From positions 4,853,733 to 4,917,732 of the forward strand of contig NZ_JALKFS010000005.1 in NCBI RefSeq assembly GCF_023051145.1: DNA of 64,000 nt, in the 5' to 3' direction. The DNA comes from Williamsia sp. DF01-3. Lineage in GTDB: Bacteria > Actinomycetota > Actinomycetes > Mycobacteriales > Mycobacteriaceae. Shown piece by piece: positions 26,851-35,547 of this stretch (its first letter is position 1; each line of letters starts with the position of its first letter). Below the pieces are notes generated by a model. It was not told where the DNA came from. It did not search any database and saw only the letters and a program-made list of their open reading frames with translations. Made by a program: the position numbers and the translations under genes.

Positions 26851-29354
26851 TGATGCAACGTTCACGCATCGGCAGCATCGCTGCCGCGAACCTGAGAGAA
26901 CATCGCAACAGCTTCACGGCCGTATTCGTCACGGTCTTCTCCGCCGCCCTCTTGGTGTGCGCACTCGGAGTGCTGTTCGAGTCCGGGATTCGCGGAGGCG
27001 TCACACCACACCGCCTTTCCGGCGCCGACGTGGTGGTCGGGGCTCCGCAATCGCTCGATATCACCGAGGACGTCGACCAGCCCTACATCGAACGCGCGCG
27101 GCTTCCCGAGTCGACGGTCGCCGAACTCTCGGCGCTACCCGACGTCCGGTCGGCGGTCGGCGACATCAGCGCTCCCCTGACCGACGACAGCGGGCGCGCG
27201 TTCGATGCGCACGGATGGTCGTCGGCGGTTCTCGCGCCGTACAGCATCACAGCCGGCCACCCACCGGCCGGGCCGGACGAGGTGGTGATGACGGGTACAG
27301 CTGACCTGGGCCAGAAGGTGACGCTGCGTCACGGCGGAGTCGCCCACGCGTACACCGTTGTCGGTGTGGCCGGCACATCCAAGTCCGAACCCGGTGGCCG
27401 CCCGGCGACGGTGTTCCTGGACGACGTTCGGATGCAACAACTCTGGCCGCATACCGGCACGGTGGCGGCGATCGGTCTGATCGCACAGGACGGGGTGGAC
27501 GCCGAGACGCTCGCCTCCCGAGTTCGTGATCACCTGCCCGGAGTGGAGGTGGACACCTACACCGGTCCGGCACGTGCGGACGCCGAGTACGTCGACATCG
27601 GCGCGGCGCGCGGCGAGCTGGTGGCGCTCAGCTCGGCACTTGCCGGGGTGGCCTTGATGATCGCTGTGTTCGTCGTGTCGAGCACGCTGTCGTTGTCGGT
27701 CCAGCAGCGCCGCCACGACTTCGCGCTGCTACGGGCGACCGGCGCCACACCGCGTCAGATACACAAACTGATCGGCGCCGAGACGTGGGCCATCGCCTGT
27801 GTGGCGGCACTTCTGGGAGTGGCACCCGGTTATCTGCTGGCCGGTGTCCTGCGGGGCCGATTCGCCGACGCCGGCATCGTGCCGCCGGACTTCGCACTTG
27901 CCTACGGACCGGTCCCGGCTCTTGTCGCAGTCGCCGCCGCGGTCGCGACCGCCCGGCTCGCAGCGGCTGTCTCCGCTCGACGACCGGCTCGCCTCGATCC
28001 CATCGATGCGCTGCGCGAGTCAGCGGTCGAGCCGGAGAAGCTGAGCCGGACCCGGTTGATCCTCGGACTGTCGGTCGGGGTGAGCGGGCTGGTGACGGCA
28101 ACCCTGCCCGCCTTCATCCCTGGACCTGCGGCGATGGCCGGTGCCGGGGGGTCTGCGGTGCTCCTCGTCATCGCTCTCGCCCTTCTGGGTCCGGCCCTCG
28201 TCTCGGGCGCCATGCGCGTGGTCTCCGGCCCGATGCTTCGCACCGGTTCGGCCGGGCCGGTGTTGGCGGCCGCCAACCTCAACGCCCATGGACGCCGCCT
28301 TGCCGCGGCGATCACACCGCTGGCGTTGGCGATCGCGATCGGGGCGGTGCAACTGTTCAGCCAGAGCACGGTGACCGCAGCAGCCGAACACCAATCCGAG
28401 AGTGGCACCAGCGCCGATCTCGTCGTGACCGGCCCCGGCGGCATCAGCCCCCAACTCGCCGCGACGATCGCGTCGATGGATGCGGTGGCCGCGGTCAATC
28501 CGATCACCCGCACCAAGGCCCTGTTCACCACGGACAGTTCCGAGGCCCCGACCACCGAGGCGTATCCCGTGCAAGGCATCGACGCCGCGGGCGCCACTGC
28601 CACGATGGATCTCGATGTCCGGGAAGGCGACCTTCAGCAGCTCGCCGACGGCTCGGTGGCGCTGAGCCGCGACGCGTCGTCGGCGATGAGCGCCGATGTC
28701 GGGGACACCGTCACGCTGCGGATGGGCGATGGCGCTGTGATCACCCCACGGGTTGTCGCCACCTACAACCGTGGTCTCGGCTTCGGCGATGTGACCCTCC
28801 CGGCAGCGCAGGTACGAGAGCACACGACAACCGGACTGGTCGACCAGGTGTTGGTGTCGGCGGCACCGGGACGGGTCGACGAGGCGCAGCGGGCCATCGA
28901 AGCCGCTGGGGGCATGGCGGTGATGAGGAGCGACGGATTCGCCGAGGCCATCCGGCAGGATCAGCGGGCGCAGGACTCGGTGAACGTCGTGGCGCTCGCG
29001 GTGTTGCTGGGATTCCTCGGCATCGCGGTGGTCAACACCCTGGTGCTGATGACCTCGGCTCGGCGCCGCGAGTTCGCATTGCTGCAACTGCTCGGTGCGG
29101 GTCCGCGGCAGGTGCGCGGCATGATCCGTCTGGAGTCCCTGATCGCGGTGGCGGTCGCGGCAATCGCGGGCACGGTGATCGCCTACCCACCTCTGGCCGG
29201 CATCGCGATCGCAGTGTCGGGCGTGCCGTTCCCCGTCTTCTCGCCATCGGCCTTCGGGGTCGTCGTCGGCGCCACGACCGTGCTGGGCTTCGCCGCCATC
29301 ACTCTGACGGCCCGCCGGGCGATACGTCTCGAACGCCAGGTCAGAGGCCTTTAG
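26850..29354 (+). CDS. ABC transporter permease, FtsX-like (MacB type)
   Basis: The start is in a TGATG overlap with the ATPase stop (an in-frame GTG at 26844 is an alternative), giving about 834 residues. A first TM segment (residues 15-40) is followed by a large extracytoplasmic MacB-PCD-like domain, three TM segments around 260-370 with the FtsX motif ALLRATGATPRQI, a second extracytoplasmic domain, and a final FtsX group with LLQLLGAGPRQVRGMI. Two FtsX repeats in one chain are typical of actinobacterial lipoprotein- or peptide-exporting ABC systems. The cargo is unknown. Confidence 0.9.
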   Translation: MMQRSRIGSIAAANLREHRNSFTAVFVTVFSAALLVCALGVLFESGIRGGVTPHRLSGADVVVGAPQSLDITEDVDQPYIERARLPESTVAELSALPDVRSAVGDISAPLTDDSGRAFDAHGWSSAVLAPYSITAGHPPAGPDEVVMTGTADLGQKVTLRHGGVAHAYTVVGVAGTSKSEPGGRPATVFLDDVRMQQLWPHTGTVAAIGLIAQDGVDAETLASRVRDHLPGVEVDTYTGPARADAEYVDIGAARGELVALSSALAGVALMIAVFVVSSTLSLSVQQRRHDFALLRATGATPRQIHKLIGAETWAIACVAALLGVAPGYLLAGVLRGRFADAGIVPPDFALAYGPVPALVAVAAAVATARLAAAVSARRPARLDPIDALRESAVEPEKLSRTRLILGLSVGVSGLVTATLPAFIPGPAAMAGAGGSAVLLVIALALLGPALVSGAMRVVSGPMLRTGSAGPVLAAANLNAHGRRLAAAITPLALAIAIGAVQLFSQSTVTAAAEHQSESGTSADLVVTGPGGISPQLAATIASMDAVAAVNPITRTKALFTTDSSEAPTTEAYPVQGIDAAGATATMDLDVREGDLQQLADGSVALSRDASSAMSADVGDTVTLRMGDGAVITPRVVATYNRGLGFGDVTLPAAQVREHTTTGLVDQVLVSAAPGRVDEAQRAIEAAGGMAVMRSDGFAEAIRQDQRAQDSVNVVALAVLLGFLGIAVVNTLVLMTSARRREFALLQLLGAGPRQVRGMIRLESLIAVAVAAIAGTVIAYPPLAGIAIAVSGVPFPVFSPSAFGVVVGATTVLGFAAITLTARRAIRLERQVRGL

Positions 29355-29483
29355 CTCGTGTCACGATCGATAACAATGGGTTAAAACAATGTGCACAACA
29401 GGTGACACGGGGGCCGCCGACAAGGGACAAACTGGCGACGTTCGCATTACCACGAACTTCGGACGGCGCGACTTATGTTGCGG

Positions 29484-29503
29484 GAGAATGTTATTAGATT
29501 CTC
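29484..29503. promoter_or_regulatory. A+T-rich inverted repeat upstream of the second tiny peptide gene
   Basis: GAGAAT-N8-ATTCTC is a perfect inverted repeat 160 bp before the peptide start. It resembles the GAGAT-N4-ATCTC core found before the first peptide gene. Apart from this, bases 29355-29663 contain no gene that I can support. Confidence 0.4.
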
Positions 29504-29663
29504 ATGCTCATTCGAGAGCGTTGACGGCCAACGGCTGCCCTCGTCGTGCGGTGGCTCGTAGAAGCTGCCACAATGTCATCCGGGTTCACACTCTAGAACT
29601 GCAGCGGTGTAATCCGACCGTGGTCAACCCGTCCACGGTCCAACTGAACACGAAAGGAAAGTC

Positions 29664-29750
29664 ATGACCTCGACTTTCGAACTTGCATTGCTTGACGTCT
29701 TCCAGTTCCTCATCGACAACGCTGATTTCCTCGGCGGCCTCGCAGGCTGA
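29664..29750 (+). CDS. Tiny amphipathic peptide, 28 residues
   Basis: ATG at 29664 follows CGAAAGGAAAG, an excellent ribosome site, and encodes MTSTFELALLDVFQFLIDNA then DFLGGLAG and a TGA. It shares with the peptide at 19145 the pattern F.FI(E).IDNA, small size, acidic character and lack of a signal peptide. A strong hairpin at 29828-29861 can end its transcript. It could be a porin-like cell-wall peptide, a small membrane protein or a toxin-like peptide; none can be shown here. Confidence 0.5.
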   Translation: MTSTFELALLDVFQFLIDNADFLGGLAG

Positions 29751-29827
29751 TTCGGTTCTCGTAACCGACGCTTGCTCCGATCCGCGTCCGCGGGTTCCAC
29801 CCGTCAGGGCCGGATCGAACGGTTTGC

Positions 29828-29861
29828 ATCATGCCCCGCTCTGCACAGAGCGGGGCATGAT
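29828..29861. terminator. Strong hairpin terminator
   Basis: ATCATGCCCCGCTCTG (29828-29843) pairs perfectly with CAGAGCGGGGCATGAT (29846-29861). The A and T ends allow termination on either strand. There is no gene between here and 30155. Confidence 0.7.
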
Positions 29862-30154
29862 TGCCTCTGGGGGTCAAGACCTTGTCGATTCTGAACTGAC
29901 CGCCCCGCGGCATCCGCGGTCGCCGAGCTCAGATGGTCGTGGGCACGAGAATCTGACGATGCCATCGGTCCATGGGGTGGTGAACGTGGTTTCACCACCG
30001 CAGTCAGGTCGTGGACCGACGACCCCCATCGCACCGTCTGGGTTGCGCACACACCGAACCAGGCCGTCGGGATGGTGTGCCTGACTGGCTTTTCCTTCAC
30101 GCCGGTGGTAATGCCGCGAACCGGACAGTCGCATCCGTCGCCTAATCTGACCCG

Positions 30155-30562
30155 GTGACCCGTCCTCCATCCGGCCTTCGGCGTTGTCCGTGTACCAGTG
30201 GACTGATCTGGGACGACTGCTGCGGACCTCTGGTGTCCCGGGACCGTAAGCCGCCGACCGCCGAGGCGCTGATGCGTTCTCGGTTCAGTGCGTTCGCCGT
30301 GGGTGACGCGGACTTCCTGTTGTACAGCTGGCATCCCCGTACCCGGCCCGACGTGGTGAACCTCGACGCCGCGATGCGGTGGTACCGACTCGACATCGAG
30401 TCCACATTGCACGGGTCGCTGTTCGATTCCGTTGGCGAGGTGGAGTTCACCGCGTTCTACCGGATCAAGGGTTCAAGCTCGGGGACGTTGCACGAACGCA
30501 GCCGGTTCGAGAAACACGAAGGTCGCTGGGTGTACGTCGACGGTGTGGTCGCGCCCGACTGA
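30155..30562 (+). CDS. YchJ/UPF0225 family protein with N-terminal zinc-type cysteine motif
   Basis: The GTG-started 135-residue protein has the SEC-C-like cysteine motif CPCTSGLIWDDCCGP at the N-terminus and the NTF2-like YchJ domain with ALMRSRFSAFAVGDADFLLYSWHPRTRP, which is strongly conserved in UPF0225. The family is widespread, small and cytoplasmic, with no known reaction. Its length equals that of family members without the C-terminal second SEC-C motif. Confidence 0.88.
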   Translation: MTRPPSGLRRCPCTSGLIWDDCCGPLVSRDRKPPTAEALMRSRFSAFAVGDADFLLYSWHPRTRPDVVNLDAAMRWYRLDIESTLHGSLFDSVGEVEFTAFYRIKGSSSGTLHERSRFEKHEGRWVYVDGVVAPD

Positions 30563-30575
30563 CCACCTGATCGCG

Positions 30576-31691
30576 TCAGTGGGTCTGTTCGGCGTCGTGG
30601 TCGGGGGAGACGTGTCGTCCGGCCAGGTCGTGCAGTGCGACGAACACGCGCTTGGATGCCTCGGCCCACGGCATGAGGATCGGGAACACGTGGAACATGC
30701 CGCGCTCTTCCATCGCGTGCACCTTGACCCCGGCTTTGTCCAAGCCGCCGGCGAACTTCCTGATCCCGTCGCGAAACATCTCGTCGCCGCCCCAGCACAC
30801 GAAGGTCGGTGGAAACCACTCCGGATCTGCCATGGCGTACACCGCAGACACACGCTCGTCGTTCGGCTGGACGCCCTGCAGGTACGGGGTCACCGGAATG
30901 TTCCAGGGCAGGATGTCGTACTGGGCGTTGTCGGTGATCGACGGGTGATCGAGCTCGAGATCGATCTCCGGGGAGAACAGGGCCAACGCGGCCGGGACGG
31001 GCAGTGATTGGGCATGGAGATACGAGATGAGGGATGTCGCGAGGCCGCCACCACCGGAGTCACCGGCGACCACGAGATGCTCCGGGTCGACTCCGCGGTC
31101 GAGGAGACCTTGGAAGACGTCTGCCGCGTCGTGCACACCGGCGGGGAACGGGAACTCCGGTGCCATCCGGTAGTCGGCGATGAACACCTCATAACCAGTG
31201 GTCTTCACCAGTGATGCGGCGAATGCGGCGTACATGATCGGGGACGTGCCGATGTATCCACCGCCGTGCAGGTAGAGGATCGTGGCGCCGATCGTCTGCT
31301 TGTCGTCGGAATTGTCCACGTAGGCATCCGAACTGGCCTTTGCACGACACCAGATGCCGTCGACTCCGCCGATCGTGTCGTTTGTGATCTCGACGCTGTC
31401 GGTGAGTTCGATGAACGGCGGCATGACGACGCGGCAGATGTCGTCGAGGATCTTCTCCATCGACCTGAACTCCTCGATGGGCAGCCCCATCGAGTAACCC
31501 ATGAACGATCGGACGACCTGCCGGGTGACCGACTGCCCCAGGTTGTCCAGCAGTCCGCCGGGTCCCTGCCACGGACGTCGAAAGGGCACTCTGGCAAGGC
31601 CGTTCAGCAAGCTCTCCGCCAGCCCGACGACAGTCAGGGCAGTAACCGGCATGGACGCCGTCTGGACCTCGGGCCGGTCAGCCATCACCAT
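30576..31691 (-). CDS. Alpha/beta hydrolase, hormone-sensitive lipase (HSL) family esterase
   Basis: The start at 31691 (MVMADRPEV) follows AGGA with 8-nt spacing; an ATG 9 bases earlier is possible. The protein has the HSL oxyanion motif LYLHGGGYIG, the nucleophile elbow GDSGGGG, and probable acid and base residues in the C-terminal quarter (GGDEMFRDG and HVFPILMPW). It belongs to the LipN/LipW/LipY-like esterases of mycolate bacteria, which cleave short- to medium-chain esters. It is a single gene, convergent with the YchJ gene and divergent from a short open frame. The natural substrate is unknown. Confidence 0.88.
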   Translation of the reverse strand: MVMADRPEVQTASMPVTALTVVGLAESLLNGLARVPFRRPWQGPGGLLDNLGQSVTRQVVRSFMGYSMGLPIEEFRSMEKILDDICRVVMPPFIELTDSVEITNDTIGGVDGIWCRAKASSDAYVDNSDDKQTIGATILYLHGGGYIGTSPIMYAAFAASLVKTTGYEVFIADYRMAPEFPFPAGVHDAADVFQGLLDRGVDPEHLVVAGDSGGGGLATSLISYLHAQSLPVPAALALFSPEIDLELDHPSITDNAQYDILPWNIPVTPYLQGVQPNDERVSAVYAMADPEWFPPTFVCWGGDEMFRDGIRKFAGGLDKAGVKVHAMEERGMFHVFPILMPWAEASKRVFVALHDLAGRHVSPDHDAEQTH

Positions 31692-31872
31692 GACGCCCAT
31701 CCTAAGGCCGGCCGGGGATCGGGGCCGAAGTCGGCCGAGACCTCAGTTCATCGAGCATGCGGACAACCTCCTCATTCTCGACGGGTCGGATGGCGTATTG
31801 ATCGATGTCATCACCCCCATTCCGCCCGCCGACGATTTCGTGGACGAGTTCGCCGCGGCCGAGGCGGAGTGA
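31690..31872 (+). CDS. Short open frame or gene remnant, about 60 codons
   Basis: An ATG at 31690 opens a 60-codon frame ending FIEHADNLLILDGSDGVLID followed by VITPIPPADDFVDEFAAAEAE. The last 45 residues read like genuine acidic protein sequence, with strong third-position C bias, whereas the first 15 lie in the promoter region of the esterase. No family is recognised. It may be a short real gene or the 3' remnant of a larger one. Confidence 0.3.
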   Translation: MTPILRPAGDRGRSRPRPQFIEHADNLLILDGSDGVLIDVITPIPPADDFVDEFAAAEAE

Positions 31873-31876
31873 CCCA

Positions 31877-32761
31877 TCACCCGTCCACCGCGATCAAGGC
31901 CGGCCGCAGTACTGAATATGCCCACGACTCCAGCGTGGTCGGGGTGGTGCTGATGACGTCGCGAGAGTTCTCGGGCGAGAAGTTGCCACGGAAGCCGCGC
32001 AACATGCCGACAACCCCGTCCACCTGGGCGGCCGTCATCCCGAAACCCGCGAGTTGCTGTGCCACAACATCATCCGATACCCGCTGGGCGACGATCTCGC
32101 GGCCCGACGCGGCGGAGAGAATGTCTGCAACCTCGCTGAACGACAAGTCGGCCGGACCCAGGACGCCTTGCGTGTGGCGCCCCGCCCAATCAACCGACAG
32201 GAGTCGAGCGACAGCCACCTCGCCGACATCTCGGGGGTCGACAAACGAAATCCGTTCGTCGAGAGGCAGCGTGGTGACGAGAAACCCACTCCGGAGGCTC
32301 TCCAGATCCATCAACAGGTTCGTGAAGAAGTACCCACATCGCAAGTGAGTGACAGCAGCGCCGGTGCTGTCGAGGCGGTCCTCGGTCTTCCCCAGCCCGT
32401 CGATCTCACCGAAACCATGCCTTGCCTCTGCCCCGACGCTGCTCTGGAACACCACGCGCTCGATGCCGCATTCCACGACGGCGCGGGCGGCGCTGGCACC
32501 CATGCGGTCATATCCCGCAACCGGGTCATCGTCGTCGGTCGGTGGATCGATCCAGTAGAGAGCCCGCGCCCCTGAGCAGGCCCGCGCGACCGCGGGGGCG
32601 TCGCCGAGGTCCACCTCGACGATGTCCGCCTTTGTACGTACCGTGGCCGGGACTTTCGCGGCCTCCCGCACCAGCAATCTCGGACGCACCCCAGCCTGGA
32701 TGAGCAGTTGCGTCACCCGCGACCCGACCCGACCGGTTGCGGTCGTCACCACGATCGTCAT
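31877..32761 (-). CDS. NmrA-like NAD(P)-binding protein (atypical SDR)
   Basis: The 294-residue protein starts at an ATG after GAAGGAAGG. The N-terminal nucleotide motif is VVTTATGRVGSRV, with the GATGxxG glycine pattern shifted to TTATGRVG, as in NmrA/QOR2-type proteins. The SDR catalytic Tyr-Lys pair is absent; the closest to it is GLGKTED. It continues with the family DPRDVGEVA segment. Members sense redox state or reduce quinones. It lies alone upstream of the second HNH gene. From 32762 to 33149 I see no gene. Confidence 0.82.
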   Translation of the reverse strand: MTIVVTTATGRVGSRVTQLLIQAGVRPRLLVREAAKVPATVRTKADIVEVDLGDAPAVARACSGARALYWIDPPTDDDDPVAGYDRMGASAARAVVECGIERVVFQSSVGAEARHGFGEIDGLGKTEDRLDSTGAAVTHLRCGYFFTNLLMDLESLRSGFLVTTLPLDERISFVDPRDVGEVAVARLLSVDWAGRHTQGVLGPADLSFSEVADILSAASGREIVAQRVSDDVVAQQLAGFGMTAAQVDGVVGMLRGFRGNFSPENSRDVISTTPTTLESWAYSVLRPALIAVDG

Positions 32762-33149
32762 GACGTCACCTTCCTTCTACACTCGCGTGTCGACATGATG
32801 CAACACAGCACCGACAAAACAGGTTCTCCAGCAAATAGGTAGCAGGCTGGGCGTTGACAGACGGTTCGAATGTTTGCTTCTGCCAATGTCTTCCGACGAA
32901 GCGTTTGGCCGGTGTGGGCCGCACGGGCACGATTTGAGAGGGCCACCGGACAATCGATCCGCCCGACCGATGAGCGCGGAGGCGTCCGCAGCGGCTTTCC
33001 GGCCACAAGTGGCGAGGCCCCCTCGACGCCTTGATGCCGCACGGTCAGGCACCGCTGGCCCGGCATGATGTCAGACCCGGTCGTTAAACTGAATGGTTCG
33101 GTGAAGTCCATTCCCTCAAAGACGTTGAGCTGCAACAGAATAAATTCAT

Positions 33150-33186
33150 TCGAACACTTGTGCGAAAGGTTTGTTTGTTCTATCGT
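33150..33186 (+). promoter_or_regulatory. LexA/SOS box and leaderless promoter of the second HNH gene
   Basis: TCGAACACTTGTGCGA at 33150-33165 matches TCGAAC-N4-GTTCGA with one mismatch. It overlaps -35 TTGTGC (33158-33163), 17 bp from -10 TATCGT (33181-33186). The start codon lies 7 bp after the -10, so the mRNA is probably leaderless. Confidence 0.72.
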
Positions 33187-33192
33187 TGCGTC

Positions 33193-34512
33193 ATGGATAT
33201 CGGGGGAATCCGCACAGCGCTGGCTGTGGTCGCGCAGGGGTCACCACCTGAGGCCGATGATGAGTTGGCTGAACACGTGGTGGCGTTGATCAAGACTCGC
33301 CATCTCGTCGATCACGTCTTGTCGGTCTGGGTAGGCGCACTGGACCGGCGGGGCGTGGCCAAGAGATCCGGCGAGTCGTCTACCGCTTCGTTGCTGATGG
33401 CCGGCGGGCTGGCGCCGGGGTGCGCGCACCGGATGGTGCGGGTCGGCCGGGCGTTGGTGTCGTTGCCCCGGGTGGCCGATCACGCTGCGGACGGTGATTT
33501 CTCAGGCGAACAGGTCGATGCGATCGTGCGGGGTATCGCACATGTTGAACGTGCTGTGGCGCAGTTGCCTGGCCCTGCGCGTGAAGCCTGCGTGGGTCGT
33601 CTGTTGGGGCAGGCGTGGTCGGGTGCCACGCCTGCCGAGATCGGGGAACGAGCCCGGGGAGACGCGTTCGCCCTGGCTGTTGATTCCGGTGGCGTGCCGG
33701 TGGCGGAGAACACCGAGCTGAACACTCTGTCGCTAGGCAAGAGTCCCGATGGTCGGATGCGCGGCAGGTTCGATGTCGATGCGATCCTCGGCGAGAAGCT
33801 CATGACGGGCCTCGACCCCCTGGCTCGGCCGATTCCGGGCGAGGATGGCACACCTGACCATCGATCGACGGCGCAACGGATGGCGGAGGGGCTCGAGCGG
33901 TTGATCGATGCGTACCTGCAGACCGAAAATCGGCCCACGGTGGGTGGGGTGCGTCCTCATCTGACGATGACCGTCGATGCCCGAGAGTTGGCTGGGGAAG
34001 GTGCAGCGCCACCTGATCCGGCCGCGCCGACCGACGAGTACACCCGGTTCCTCGACGACAAGGGGTTTCGGTCCGCGTTCCGGTTGCAGTGGATGGGTCC
34101 GGTCAGTGGCCAAGCGGCGCGGATGCTGGCCTGCGATGCGACGTTGACGTCGATGATCTTGAACGGTGAGCGGGTACCGCTTGATGTCGGCCGAGAGCAT
34201 CGTACGGTCACCCCGGCAATCCGTAAGGCGTTGCTGGCGCGCGACTGCGGGTGCGCGTTCCCCGGCTGCGGTCGGCCCGCCGGATGGACCGACGCCCACC
34301 ACATCGAGCACTGGTCAGCCGGTGGGAGCACCAGCCTCAGCAACACCGTCCTACTGTGCCGCCACCATCACCGGATGATCCACCACCACGGATGGTCCGT
34401 CGCCATAGGCAACGACGGACATCCCTGGTTCACGCCGCCCAAAAGCGTTGACCGCGAGCAAAATCCGATTCCTGCACATCACCGGACCTCCAACACGCCG
34501 GCAGCAGCCTAG
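33193..34512 (+). CDS. 13E12-type DUF222/HNH endonuclease-domain protein
   Basis: The 439-residue protein from ATG 33193 has the DUF222 region (residues 30-300, with AHRMVRVGRALVSLPRVADH) and a C-terminal HNH module RDCGCAFPGCGRPAGWTDAH followed by HIEHW and LLCRHHHRMIHHHGW, with both CxxC ligands and the histidines present. It is a diverged relative of the gene at 471. The promoter is SOS-boxed and apparently leaderless; no ribosome site is seen. The cellular role of the family is unknown; a DNA-damage-linked nuclease is the reasonable guess. Confidence 0.9.
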   Translation: MDIGGIRTALAVVAQGSPPEADDELAEHVVALIKTRHLVDHVLSVWVGALDRRGVAKRSGESSTASLLMAGGLAPGCAHRMVRVGRALVSLPRVADHAADGDFSGEQVDAIVRGIAHVERAVAQLPGPAREACVGRLLGQAWSGATPAEIGERARGDAFALAVDSGGVPVAENTELNTLSLGKSPDGRMRGRFDVDAILGEKLMTGLDPLARPIPGEDGTPDHRSTAQRMAEGLERLIDAYLQTENRPTVGGVRPHLTMTVDARELAGEGAAPPDPAAPTDEYTRFLDDKGFRSAFRLQWMGPVSGQAARMLACDATLTSMILNGERVPLDVGREHRTVTPAIRKALLARDCGCAFPGCGRPAGWTDAHHIEHWSAGGSTSLSNTVLLCRHHHRMIHHHGWSVAIGNDGHPWFTPPKSVDREQNPIPAHHRTSNTPAAA

Positions 34513-34589
34513 AACGCTCTCCTACACCGTCACCAAGTGACCTGGATCTGCTCTTTGACAACTCCATAGTGTGAAGGCGAGTTGGGTGC

Positions 34590-35507
34590 TCAGGTTTGCA
34601 AGGGCAGCAGTTCGTCGACCATCTGGTCGAGGAACTCGCCGATCGACTCGACGGGCACCACCGGGCGCACCACGAACTTGGTGATACCGGCGTCGACGAA
34701 ACGGCCGAGTTCGGAACGGGCCTCGTCCCAGCCCCGGCACACCAGCCGCTGCGGGTCTGCGAGGTCCTTTCGCCGACGTGCAACAACGGAGATCACGGTG
34801 TCGACGGCGGTGTCGTCGGAACCCTGCGGTGCGACGATGAGATTCGTGCCGTAGTGATCGGGCTCCACCTCCCGGCCGGCTTCTGAGGCAGCGGCTTCGA
34901 TCTGCCGTCGGCAGTCGGCGGCCTCATCGGGAGTGACGAAGCTGCCCAGCCACCCGTCGGCCAGTCGCCCGATCCGGTTCATGCTGACCGGGAGGCGCCC
35001 GCCGAGCCACAAGTCGAGTGGTTTTGCTGGGCGCGGCCCCACAGTTGCCTCGTCAAGGTGAAAGAAGCTGCCTTCGAAGGTTACTGACGGTTCGGTGAGC
35101 AACGCTCTCACCACGGAGAGCGCCTCCTCGAAGACCGCGCCGCGTTGACCGGCAGGTACGGGGTACATCGTCCGGTCGGACACCGTCGCCGGTTGAACGC
35201 CGAACGCCGGGAGAACCCGGCCCGGAGCGGTCGCTGCGAGGCCGGCCAACTGCGCGGCGACCAGCGCAGGGTTGCGGCCGGGCAGGACCAGCACCCCGGT
35301 GCCGAGTTTCAACTTCTCGGTCCGGCCCGCGGCGTAGGCCAATCCGATCAGCGGATCGACGTGGTGTGCAGATGAGGCTTGATCCGACAGCCACAGCGAG
35401 TCGATGCCACGTCGTTCGGACTCGTCGATGAGCTCCGCCAGGGCGGGACCTGCTGCGAGCGACCGATCCGTGGACGAGACAACTCCGACTCCGATGCGAA
35501 CCTTCAT
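34590..35507 (-). CDS. LLM-class flavin-dependent (F420-type) oxidoreductase
   Basis: The 305-residue TIM-barrel protein begins MKVRIGVGVVSSTDRSL and carries family signatures LIDESERRGIDSLWLSDQ, LGTGVLVLPGRNPALVAAQLA and DLWLGGR. It belongs to the luciferase-like/F420 group abundant in mycolate bacteria, which transfer hydride from F420H2 or FMNH2 to varied substrates. The gene lies 40 bases downstream of the flavin monooxygenase of the nitrilase cluster on the same strand and may be cotranscribed with it. Cofactor choice and substrate are open. Confidence 0.86.
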   Translation of the reverse strand: MKVRIGVGVVSSTDRSLAAGPALAELIDESERRGIDSLWLSDQASSAHHVDPLIGLAYAAGRTEKLKLGTGVLVLPGRNPALVAAQLAGLAATAPGRVLPAFGVQPATVSDRTMYPVPAGQRGAVFEEALSVVRALLTEPSVTFEGSFFHLDEATVGPRPAKPLDLWLGGRLPVSMNRIGRLADGWLGSFVTPDEAADCRRQIEAAASEAGREVEPDHYGTNLIVAPQGSDDTAVDTVISVVARRRKDLADPQRLVCRGWDEARSELGRFVDAGITKFVVRPVVPVESIGEFLDQMVDELLPLQT

Positions 35508-35547
35508 CCGTCAACGGTCGCACACTGCCGCGGGCACAAGGCAACGG

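Noticed and set aside
32758-33135. A 125-codon minus-strand frame between the NmrA-like and HNH genes
   Set aside because: No family, atypical codon use, overlaps the NmrA-like start; the region looks intergenic.
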